NCBI GenBank assembly: GCA_022601215.1
Contig: JAHZIZ010000057.1
Coordinates: 1 to 5,026 of the forward strand
Reading direction: 5' to 3'
DNA length: 5,026 bases
Source of the DNA: Bacteroidota bacterium
Lineage (GTDB): Bacteria > Bacteroidota > Bacteroidia > Flavobacteriales > Flavobacteriaceae
A program made the position numbers and the translations under genes. Below, piece by piece: positions 1 to 5,026 of this stretch. The notes under the pieces were generated by a model. That model searched no databases and was not told the DNA's origin. It worked only from the letters and a program-made list of their open reading frames with translations. Position 1 is the stretch's first letter; the number at the start of each line of letters is the position of its first letter.

Positions 1-89
1 CCTTTAACTGTGGCAGTTTGCGCGGTGAGCAATCCTGAAAAAATAAATAAAAATAGAAGCGGGAGTAATTTTCTTGTTTTCAAACGCAA
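1..89 (-). CDS. N-terminal fragment of an exported protein, possibly TonB-dependent receptor or carboxypeptidase-like domain protein (3' end outside window)
   Basis: An open frame runs from position 89 to the window edge and gives 29 codons. The peptide has a basic start (RLKTRK), a hydrophobic core (LLPLLFLFIFSGLL) and a TAQ junction, which is a classic Sec signal peptide, and then QTATVKG. A mature N-terminus of this kind is common in Bacteroidota proteins that begin with a CarboxypepD_reg-like domain, including TonB-dependent receptors, but too little is visible to identify the family. There is no ATG: the possible starts are TTG at 89-87 or TTG at 83-81, and the in-frame stop just upstream is the stop of the M23 peptidase gene itself (95-93). 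The gap of only 3 bases to that stop implies co-transcription and perhaps translational coupling. That it is a real exported protein is fairly likely; the receptor assignment is a guess. Confidence 0.6.
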   Translation of the reverse strand, partial: MRLKTRKLLPLLFLFIFSGLLTAQTATVK

Positions 90-92
90 GTA

Positions 93-1781
93 TTATAGTT
101 GTTTTCTGTAAAAAGTTGCTTCAAATGTAGTACTATTTCCCACATTATCTACAACAATAACTTTCAATTTGTTTTCCGTGTCTTTTACAACTTCATCATC
201 GAAATCATAGACTAAAACGTCTTTTTTGTAATCATATTCTGTAAGAATGAATTTTCCATTCAAAGTAGCGTGATAGGTGCTTATTCCACTCACCACATCC
301 TCAATGGTCAATTCCAAGGTTTCATTATTGCTAATCCATTGCTCATCGGTAAAATTTCGCGGACTGATTACAGGGGGAGTAGTATCTCTTGCAAGGACAT
401 AGGTGCCAAAAGTTTTCGTTTTTGCTGATAACTTCTTCCCATTTCTATACGTCGTATAATACCTCGGTGGTTTGTTGTAATTGGACTTTCCAATATACAG
501 TTGGCTCATATCTTCTTTGGTATAATTAGACGCATCAAAACTTATAGTCATGTTTTTATGAAGCGGAATTGCATCTTCATGGAGTTTAAGTGTATCAACA
601 TCTGAGGTTACCATAAGCATAGCATCTTCATAAAGACTCTCGGCTGGAATGTAAACACTAAACTTTCCTTTGGTAATTGAATTTCCTTGATTATGAGATA
701 CAAAAGTCATAAACGCATTATCTTCAGGTGTCGCTGGAATTGCGCTTTTAGCACCTTTAATTGGAATGGTAATGATAGTCTTGTTTTTTTTGAAGTCTAT
801 TATTTCAATAGTATACACCGAAGAATAACCTTCTTCCATAGTAAGGAACCCATTGTCCACTTCATTTTTTATAATACTTAAAGGATTATTGTCTTGCCTG
901 AATAGTTTTTGAATACGAATTTTATTCTTCTTGTAATAGCCGTAATCAATATAGCGATTTAGGTAACGAGTTTCGGCGAAAGAAAACCGATTAAAATGGA
1001 CATGGAACTTCTCTTCACCATTAACCATAGATCTAATTTGATAAGCGCCATTCTTGTTTGAGGCCCCATCGTGCTGGTCATTCGTAGAAACACCCACACC
1101 GATCGTTCCAAAGGCCTCAATGCCTTCGGTTCTATACGATCCATCTTTTTGCTTCTTTAGCCGTAATTTTTGCGGCTCAAGAGCCCCATTGACTTGAGCA
1201 TCACCCGATATTGGATACACCATGACGGTGTTTACAATAGGATCTTTGGCATCATCAATATCCATCCCAAACAGCATAGGATTCATAGGTCGAGAACTAC
1301 TGTCTCGAATTTCATAATGAAGGTGAGGACCACCACTACTACCGCTATTTCCTGTATAGCCTATAATGTCTCCTTTTGATACGGTTAAGAGAGAAGGTTC
1401 GGGAAATAATTCGATGGTATAACTTTCCTTTTCATACTGTTTTTCTTTCACGTAATCTTCAATAACTCCCCCGTAAGATTGTAAATGGGCATAGACCGTT
1501 ATATAGCCGTTAGGGTGAGTTAAATAAAGGGCTTTTCCATAACCAAAATGAGCTACCTTGATTCGTTTAACAAACCCATCGGCAGGAGCGTAAATTGGGA
1601 CGCCCCGCTTTTGTTGGGTCTTAATGTCTAAACCACTGTGAAAGTGATTGCTTCTTAATTCTCCAAAGTTGCCAGCGAGAATGATGGGAATCTCCAGAGG
1701 ATCAGAAAAATAATCGGTTGGGATGTTTTGTGCAGATACAAATCCTACAAAAAATAGGATGCATAAAAATGGATACTTCAT
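93..1781 (-). CDS. Secreted M23 family (LytM-type) metallopeptidase with C-terminal extension
   Basis: This 562-aa protein starts with a Sec signal peptide (residues 1-18, MKYPFLCILFFVGFVSAQ, cleavage probably before Q18). An M23/LytM domain follows at about residues 35-165. Its zinc ligands are present: H48 and D52 in HSGLD, and H155 in HLH. The catalytic histidines H99 (YAHL) and H153 are also present, so it should be an active zinc endopeptidase. M23 enzymes usually cut peptide cross-bridges in peptidoglycan, here in the periplasm. About residues 166-562 have no family I can name. They look beta-rich, and a DTTPP motif at 466-470 opens a last segment that resembles an Ig-like fold (IEDVVSGIS, VDNVGNS). 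There is no type IX sorting domain that I can recognise at the C-terminus. The ATG at 1781 is chosen because it begins the signal peptide. The gene is first in a minus-strand unit with the exported protein 3 bases downstream. The target bond and the role of the C-terminal part are unknown. Confidence 0.93.
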   Translation of the reverse strand: MKYPFLCILFFVGFVSAQNIPTDYFSDPLEIPIILAGNFGELRSNHFHSGLDIKTQQKRGVPIYAPADGFVKRIKVAHFGYGKALYLTHPNGYITVYAHLQSYGGVIEDYVKEKQYEKESYTIELFPEPSLLTVSKGDIIGYTGNSGSSGGPHLHYEIRDSSSRPMNPMLFGMDIDDAKDPIVNTVMVYPISGDAQVNGALEPQKLRLKKQKDGSYRTEGIEAFGTIGVGVSTNDQHDGASNKNGAYQIRSMVNGEEKFHVHFNRFSFAETRYLNRYIDYGYYKKNKIRIQKLFRQDNNPLSIIKNEVDNGFLTMEEGYSSVYTIEIIDFKKNKTIITIPIKGAKSAIPATPEDNAFMTFVSHNQGNSITKGKFSVYIPAESLYEDAMLMVTSDVDTLKLHEDAIPLHKNMTISFDASNYTKEDMSQLYIGKSNYNKPPRYYTTYRNGKKLSAKTKTFGTYVLARDTTPPVISPRNFTDEQWISNNETLELTIEDVVSGISTYHATLNGKFILTEYDYKKDVLVYDFDDEVVKDTENKLKVIVVDNVGNSTTFEATFYRKQL

Positions 1782-1841
1782 AAAAAGGTGTAATTCGCTA
1801 TAAATTAATGGGGAGATTCAATAATTATTGCCAAAGACCTT

Positions 1842-1849
1842 CAAAATTA
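1842..1849 (-). promoter_or_regulatory. Possible -7 element for the M23 gene
   Basis: Read on the minus strand the bases are TAATTTTG, which fits the Bacteroidota -7 consensus TAnnTTTG. It lies 60 bases upstream of the M23 start codon. I found no TTG at the expected -33 distance, so this is a weak call in AT-rich DNA. Confidence 0.3.
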
Positions 1850-1869
1850 CAAAAAAATCTAGAAAACTG

Positions 1870-1900
1870 TTGTCTTATTGGAGCTACAATAGTAACTTTG
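1870..1900 (+). promoter_or_regulatory. Bacteroidota-type promoter for the coiled-coil/zapA operon
   Basis: A TTG at 1870-1872 is followed after 20 bases by TAACTTTG at 1893-1900, matching the -33 TTG and -7 TAnnTTTG elements recognised by the primary sigma factor of Bacteroidota. Transcription would start near 1905-1908, about 20 bases before the ATG at 1928. It is the only clear promoter match I found upstream of the plus-strand cluster. Confidence 0.65.
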
Positions 1901-1927
1901 TGTTATAAGTATTGAAGTACGCTATTG

Positions 1928-2218
1928 ATGTCAAACCTTCCTGAAATTGTTGATTCTCTAGAGAATAGGATAAGCAAAATGCTCCATCGCTATGAGAAAA
2001 TGAAGCAGAAAAACTTACAATTAGAAGGAGAGTTACAAATTTTGAAGGAACAGCAAGGAGCGATTCAAGAGGAAGCTTTACAATGGCAGAAGAAATGTGA
2101 GTCATTGAAATTAGCGAACTCATTACTTGGCAGCGACCAACATAAACGAGATACAAAACTCAAAATAAATGCTTTAGTTCGGGAAATAGACCAATGTATT
2201 AGTCAACTTTCCGAGTAA
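1928..2218 (+). CDS. Small coiled-coil protein upstream of ZapA (ZauP/ZapB-like candidate)
   Basis: This is a 96-aa cytoplasmic protein with no signal peptide or membrane segment. About residues 5-65 form one long helix rich in Glu, Lys, Gln and Leu with heptad-like spacing (LENRISKMLHRYEKMKQKN, LEGELQILKEQQ), that is, a coiled coil. The last 30 residues (LLGSDQHKRDTKLKINALV, then REIDQCISQLSE) look like a conserved tail. The frame also opens with TTG at 1925, but ATG at 1928 is the better start. The stop is 9 bases before zapA, so the two are almost certainly one operon. From what I recall, homologues in flavobacterial genomes are hypothetical proteins, sometimes wrongly named phenylalanyl-tRNA synthetase beta subunit; nothing here supports that name. 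By position and shape it resembles ZauP, the coiled-coil partner encoded upstream of ZapA in Caulobacter. The division role is inference; the gene itself is secure. Confidence 0.88.
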   Translation: MSNLPEIVDSLENRISKMLHRYEKMKQKNLQLEGELQILKEQQGAIQEEALQWQKKCESLKLANSLLGSDQHKRDTKLKINALVREIDQCISQLSE

Positions 2219-2227
2219 ATATTATCA

Positions 2228-2518
2228 ATGTCAAACGCGTTAAAGATTAAACTTTCTATTGCGGATCGGGTATATCCACTAACCATAGACCCGGCTCAAG
2301 AAGAGGGCCTTCGAAAGGCTACAAAGAATATAGAAGAAATGATTAAGCGTTTTGAAAAGAGCTATGCGGTTAGAGATAAGCAAGATGTTTTGGCCATGTG
2401 CGCCTTGCAATTTGCGGCTCAAGTAGAACAAAAAGGGATTGATAAAGTAAATGATCAAGTAGAGGTAGAGGAGAAGCTCGAGGCTTTAAATAGACTACTA
2501 CAAGATCGCTTAGCATAA
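2228..2518 (+). CDS. zapA: Cell division protein ZapA
   Basis: This 96-aa protein has the length and layout of the ZapA family. An N-terminal beta-rich head (about residues 1-35) contains LKIKLSIADRVYPLTI and then EEGLRKATKNIEEMI, the usual strand-strand-helix start. A long C-terminal helix follows, with DVLAMCALQFAAQVE and a final coiled-coil stretch (VEEKLEALNRLLQDRL). ZapA binds FtsZ in the cytoplasm and cross-links its filaments, tightening the Z ring. The start at 2228 follows an AT-rich leader with no Shine-Dalgarno sequence, as is usual in this phylum. It lies 9 bases after the coiled-coil gene and is followed by a structured RNA and rny. In E. coli zapA is likewise followed by the 6S RNA gene. 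I see no missing or odd part. Confidence 0.93.
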   Translation: MSNALKIKLSIADRVYPLTIDPAQEEGLRKATKNIEEMIKRFEKSYAVRDKQDVLAMCALQFAAQVEQKGIDKVNDQVEVEEKLEALNRLLQDRLA

Positions 2519-2540
2519 CGTTCTTTAAAATAAAATAAGG

Positions 2541-2712
2541 TACTGCCTACATTAATACTATTTTTTGGTAAACTCAACACGAATTCTTTAAAAAGGGTGA
2601 GTTGAAGTTGTAAAAGCGAGCCGTCGTTGAGCGGATACTTGATCAACTTGTTAGCCCTAAACTTTTCTTTAAGGAGTTTATTCAAAAACCCAATATTAGT
2701 GTAGGCTTTTTT
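2541..2712 (+). ncRNA. ssrS: 6S RNA candidate (SsrS; RNA polymerase-binding regulatory RNA, 6S-Flavo type)
   Basis: The 216-base gap between zapA and rny folds into one long rod. The closing stem pairs 2545-2557 with 2694-2706 (13 pairs, one G-U), followed by six T (2707-2712). After a small internal loop, 2562-2567 pairs with 2683-2688, and 2568-2575 with 2674-2681 (8 pairs, one G-U). Then comes an open central bubble, with strands of about 19 bases (2576-2594) and 16 bases (2658-2673). Beyond it, 2595-2598 pairs with 2654-2657, 2605-2610 with 2644-2649, and a small hairpin (2621-2623 with 2632-2634) caps the end. A closed stem, a large central bubble and an irregular apical arm are the hallmarks of 6S RNA, which mimics an open promoter and binds RNA polymerase. 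Length (about 170 nt) and the place after zapA also fit. Ends are approximate, and no clear promoter is visible just upstream, so it may be processed from the zapA transcript. The pairing is seen; the identity is inferred from shape and context. Confidence 0.78.
2694..2712 (+). terminator. Possible terminator formed by the 3' arm of the 6S-like RNA
   Basis: The 3' half of the closing stem (2694-2706) runs straight into six T (2707-2712). With its partner strand 137 bases upstream, the closed rod could act as an intrinsic terminator and set the 3' end of the RNA. I see no separate short hairpin here, so termination may be partial and allow read-through into rny. Confidence 0.45.
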
Positions 2713-2734
2713 ATTTCACACTAACAACAAACAA

Positions 2735-4300
2735 ATGGACAATATAATTACTATAATCATTGCTGGGATAGCCGGATTAATCTTAGGATTTGTTATCGCG
2801 AAGATGCTAGAGAAGAGCAATGCAACACAAGTGGTTTCAAGTGCAAAAAAGAATGCAGCTTCTATTCTAAAAGAAGCAAAGAGTGATGCAGAATCACTTA
2901 AAAAAGATAAAATATTACAAGCTAAAGAGAAGTTCATAGAGTTGAAGTCTGAACACGAGAAAGTGATTCTCAATCGTGATAAGAAAATGGCTGAAGCCGA
3001 AAAACGCACTCGTGACAAAGAATCTCAAGTTTCCAACGAGTTGTCTAAAAACAAAAAACTCAATTCGGAATTAGAAAATAAAAAAAGAGACTACGATAAT
3101 AGAATTGACTTTCTAGAAAAGAAAAAAGGGGAAGTGGAAAAGATGCATCGTAGTCAGATAGAGCAATTAGAAGTAATCTCTAGCCTTTCCGCGGAAGATG
3201 CAAAATCTCAATTATTGGAAAGTCTTAAAGGCGAAGCAAAAACCGATGCTATGGCGTTTATTCAAAGCACCATGGAAGAAGCAAAAATGACCGCCCAACA
3301 AGAAGCCAAAAAGGTAATAATAAATACCATTCAGCGCATTGGGACCGAAGAGGCCATTGAAAATTGCGTGTCGGTTTTCAACCTTGAAAGTGATGACGTG
3401 AAAGGACGAATCATTGGACGCGAGGGAAGAAATATTAGGGCAATAGAAGCGGCTACTGGAGTAGAGATTATTGTCGATGATACGCCAGAAGCAATTATTT
3501 TATCTTGTTTCGATTCTGTACGAAGAGAAATTGCTAGATTATCCTTGCATAAACTGGTGACTGATGGACGTATTCATCCAGCACGTATTGAGGAAATCGT
3601 GCGAAAAACTACCAAACAAATAGAAGAGGAAATTATTGAGGTTGGAAAACGCACCGTAATTGATTTAGGAATCCACGGATTACATCCAGAGCTTATCAAA
3701 GCGGTTGGACGTATGAAGTATCGCTCGTCTTATGGGCAAAACCTATTACATCACTCTAGAGAAGTCGCAAAGCTTTGTGGTGTGATGGCTTCAGAACTCG
3801 GGCTTAATGCAAAATTAGCTAAAAGAGCAGGACTTTTGCATGATATTGGTAAAGTTCCAGAGGCCGAAACAGAAACTCCACATGCTATATTAGGAATGCA
3901 ATGGGCAGAGAAATATGGTGAGAAGCCAGATGTCTGCAATGCTATTGGAGCCCACCATGATGAAATTGAGATGACTAACTTATTATCGCCAATTATTCAG
4001 GTGTGTGATGCGATTAGTGGTGCCAGACCTGGAGCAAGGCGTCAAGTGTTAGATTCATATATCCAACGTTTAAAAGACTTAGAAGACATTGCTTTTGGTT
4101 TTAATGGTGTGAATAAGGCGTATGCCATTCAGGCAGGTAGAGAACTTCGTGTAATTGTGGAGAGTGAAAAAGTTAGTGATGATAAAGCAGCTCAATTATC
4201 ATTTGAAATTTCGCAAAAGATACAAACCGATATGACGTATCCTGGACAAGTAAAAGTTACCGTAATTAGAGAGACTAGAGCTGTAAATATCGCCAAATAA
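2735..4300 (+). CDS. rny: Ribonuclease Y
   Basis: This 521-aa protein has the complete RNase Y layout. Residues 3-23 are a membrane anchor ([19 protein letters not shown]). About 30-200 form a long charged coiled coil. A KH domain at about 212-275 carries the GxxG loop G228-R-E-G231 within [15 protein letters not shown]. An HD phosphohydrolase domain at about 330-430 has H340, the HD pair H369-D370, H407/H408 and D425 (VCDAISG) for metal binding. The usual C-terminal domain ends at [11 protein letters not shown]. RNase Y is a membrane-bound endoribonuclease that starts mRNA decay and processing. The ATG at 2735 directly precedes the anchor. The leader from the end of the 6S-like RNA is only 22 bases, A-rich, with no Shine-Dalgarno sequence, so transcription must either pass through that RNA or begin inside it. 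All key residues are present. Confidence 0.97.
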   Translation: MDNIITIIIAGIAGLILGFVIAKMLEKSNATQVVSSAKKNAASILKEAKSDAESLKKDKILQAKEKFIELKSEHEKVILNRDKKMAEAEKRTRDKESQVSNELSKNKKLNSELENKKRDYDNRIDFLEKKKGEVEKMHRSQIEQLEVISSLSAEDAKSQLLESLKGEAKTDAMAFIQSTMEEAKMTAQQEAKKVIINTIQRIGTEEAIENCVSVFNLESDDVKGRIIGREGRNIRAIEAATGVEIIVDDTPEAIILSCFDSVRREIARLSLHKLVTDGRIHPARIEEIVRKTTKQIEEEIIEVGKRTVIDLGIHGLHPELIKAVGRMKYRSSYGQNLLHHSREVAKLCGVMASELGLNAKLAKRAGLLHDIGKVPEAETETPHAILGMQWAEKYGEKPDVCNAIGAHHDEIEMTNLLSPIIQVCDAISGARPGARRQVLDSYIQRLKDLEDIAFGFNGVNKAYAIQAGRELRVIVESEKVSDDKAAQLSFEISQKIQTDMTYPGQVKVTVIRETRAVNIAK

Positions 4301-4319
4301 AATGTAAATAATACCCTTT

Positions 4320-4348
4320 AAAAAAGCCTCGTAAAACGAGGCTTTTTT
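4320..4348. terminator. Bidirectional intrinsic terminator between rny and the aldo/keto reductase gene
   Basis: GCCTCG (4326-4331) pairs with CGAGGC (4337-4342) around the loop TAAAA. The stem extends by A-T pairs (4320-4325 with 4343-4348). On the plus strand it ends in eight T (4343-4350), 19 bases after the rny stop. On the minus strand six T follow the same hairpin, so it also serves the convergent gene, whose stop codon (4351-4349) touches the T run. Confidence 0.92.
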
Positions 4349-5026
4349 TTATTCATCATATATATTGTAATATCCTTTCTCAGGCGCTTCGAAGAATTTA
4401 CCGTTTATAAAACGAAAGTTCTTATCTAAGTCTGCAATCATTGCCATTTCTTCATGATTTAAATGAACATCACCTGCCTTAAAGTTGGATATAATATGTT
4501 CTTTTGTTGTAGACTTGGGGATGACTGCTGTACCTCGATTTACGTGCCATCCAATGAGAACTTGGGCAGGGGTTACCCCACGGTTCTTGGCAATAGTATT
4601 GATGGCTGGCAGCTCAAATAAATTGGGCTCGTTGGCCGCTTTCATTTCAGGGGCACGATCACCTGATCCCAGCGGTGAATAGGCAGTTAATCTAATTCCC
4701 TCAGAATTGCAATAGGAGAGTAAATCGTTTTGTTGAAGAAGCGGGTGCATTTCTACCTGATTCATTTCTGGTTTAGCAGCTGCGTTAGCTACTAGTTGAC
4801 TAAGTTTGTTTTTGCTAAAATTTGATACACCAATATGAAGCGCTTTACCTTGCTTTTTTGCTGCTTCCATTTGTTTCCAAGTTTCACTAATTGGAACTTC
4901 ATCGAGAGATACATAATCTTCTGAAGAAGATGGATAGATGACCTCTGATTTAAAGGCAACTGGCCAATGTATAAGGTAAAGATCTAAATACTTGAGTTGT
5001 AATTTATCCAAAGATGCTTGCAAGGC
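4349..5026 (-). CDS. Aldo/keto reductase family oxidoreductase (5' end outside window)
   Basis: The visible 225 residues are the C-terminal two thirds of a roughly 315-aa NADPH-dependent aldo/keto reductase, a cytoplasmic TIM-barrel enzyme that reduces aldehydes or ketones to alcohols. Visible fragment landmarks are DLYLIHWP with the catalytic His (fragment residue 20), GVSNFS (66-71), NQVEMHPLLQQ (89-99), LTAYSPLGSG (113-122) and the cofactor-binding IPKST (169-173), which contacts the 2'-phosphate of NADPH in this family. The catalytic Asp, Tyr and Lys lie in the missing N-terminal part. The frame is open to the edge (the first complete codon, 5026-5024, is GCC), and the TTG at 5023 sits inside the conserved barrel, so it is not the real start. 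The similarity is to the aldose reductase-like branch. The substrate cannot be told from sequence. The gene is convergent with rny and shares its terminator. Confidence 0.93.
   Translation of the reverse strand, partial: ALQASLDKLQLKYLDLYLIHWPVAFKSEVIYPSSSEDYVSLDEVPISETWKQMEAAKKQGKALHIGVSNFSKNKLSQLVANAAAKPEMNQVEMHPLLQQNDLLSYCNSEGIRLTAYSPLGSGDRAPEMKAANEPNLFELPAINTIAKNRGVTPAQVLIGWHVNRGTAVIPKSTTKEHIISNFKAGDVHLNHEEMAMIADLDKNFRFINGKFFEAPEKGYYNIYDE

Noticed and set aside
1925..1930. TTG at 1925 as the start of the coiled-coil protein
   Set aside because: The next codon is ATG (1928), a much stronger start, and the extra residue adds nothing.
1884..2156. A 90-codon minus-strand frame opposite the coiled-coil gene
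   Set aside because: It overlaps the promoter and the real gene on the other strand and shows no protein family features.
2455..2685. A 76-codon minus-strand frame over the zapA end and the 6S-like RNA
   Set aside because: It is antisense to zapA and to the RNA arms, has no promoter or family features, and its composition follows from the structured RNA.
2541..2712. A riboswitch or leader controlling rny
   Set aside because: Considered because it lies just upstream of rny, but a single long rod with a central bubble fits 6S RNA better than a ligand-binding junction, and the zapA neighbour supports 6S.
2716..3018. A 100-codon minus-strand frame inside the start of rny
   Set aside because: Its serine- and phenylalanine-rich product is what results from reading the Lys/Glu/Ala-rich coiled-coil region of rny backwards.
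5021..5023. TTG at 5023 as the true start of the aldo/keto reductase
   Set aside because: It lies inside a conserved helix just before DLYLIHWP; the family needs about 90 more residues upstream, holding the catalytic Asp, Tyr and Lys.
1..5026. Mobile element, CRISPR array, toxin-antitoxin or phage defence genes
   Set aside because: No transposase, spaced direct repeats, terminal inverted repeats or defence domains are visible; all genes are core housekeeping or envelope types with similar base composition.

Overview
The window looks like ordinary core chromosome of a Bacteroidota bacterium, most likely a member of the Flavobacteriaceae. The signs are AT-rich DNA, a TAnnTTTG-type -7 promoter element, start codons without clear Shine-Dalgarno sequences, and the protein set itself: an M23 peptidase followed by what looks like the start of a surface protein, and a coiled-coil protein/ZapA/ribonuclease Y cluster.

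Layout. Positions 1-89 (minus strand) hold the first 29 codons of a secreted protein cut by the window edge. Only 3 bases upstream of it ends a secreted M23 metallopeptidase (93-1781, minus). A 146-bp divergent intergenic region (1782-1927) carries a good plus-strand promoter. Then come, on the plus strand, a 96-aa coiled-coil protein (1928-2218), zapA (2228-2518), a structured RNA that folds like a 6S RNA (about 2541-2712), and rny, ribonuclease Y (2735-4300). A strong bidirectional terminator (4320-4348) separates rny from a convergent aldo/keto reductase (minus, 5' end outside the window).

How the genes fit together. The coiled-coil protein and ZapA probably act as a pair at the FtsZ ring, like ZauP/ZapA of Caulobacter. 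The RNA lies directly after zapA, the same neighbour that ssrS (6S RNA) has in E. coli, and directly before the gene for a major RNA-degrading enzyme. The minus-strand pair is an envelope unit: a periplasmic or surface peptidoglycan hydrolase-like protein co-transcribed with another exported protein. The aldo/keto reductase is a metabolic gene unrelated to the rest.

I see no mobile element, CRISPR array, phage gene, tRNA or rRNA. The most interesting element is the non-coding RNA and its tight spacing to rny. I do not see a new multi-gene system here.
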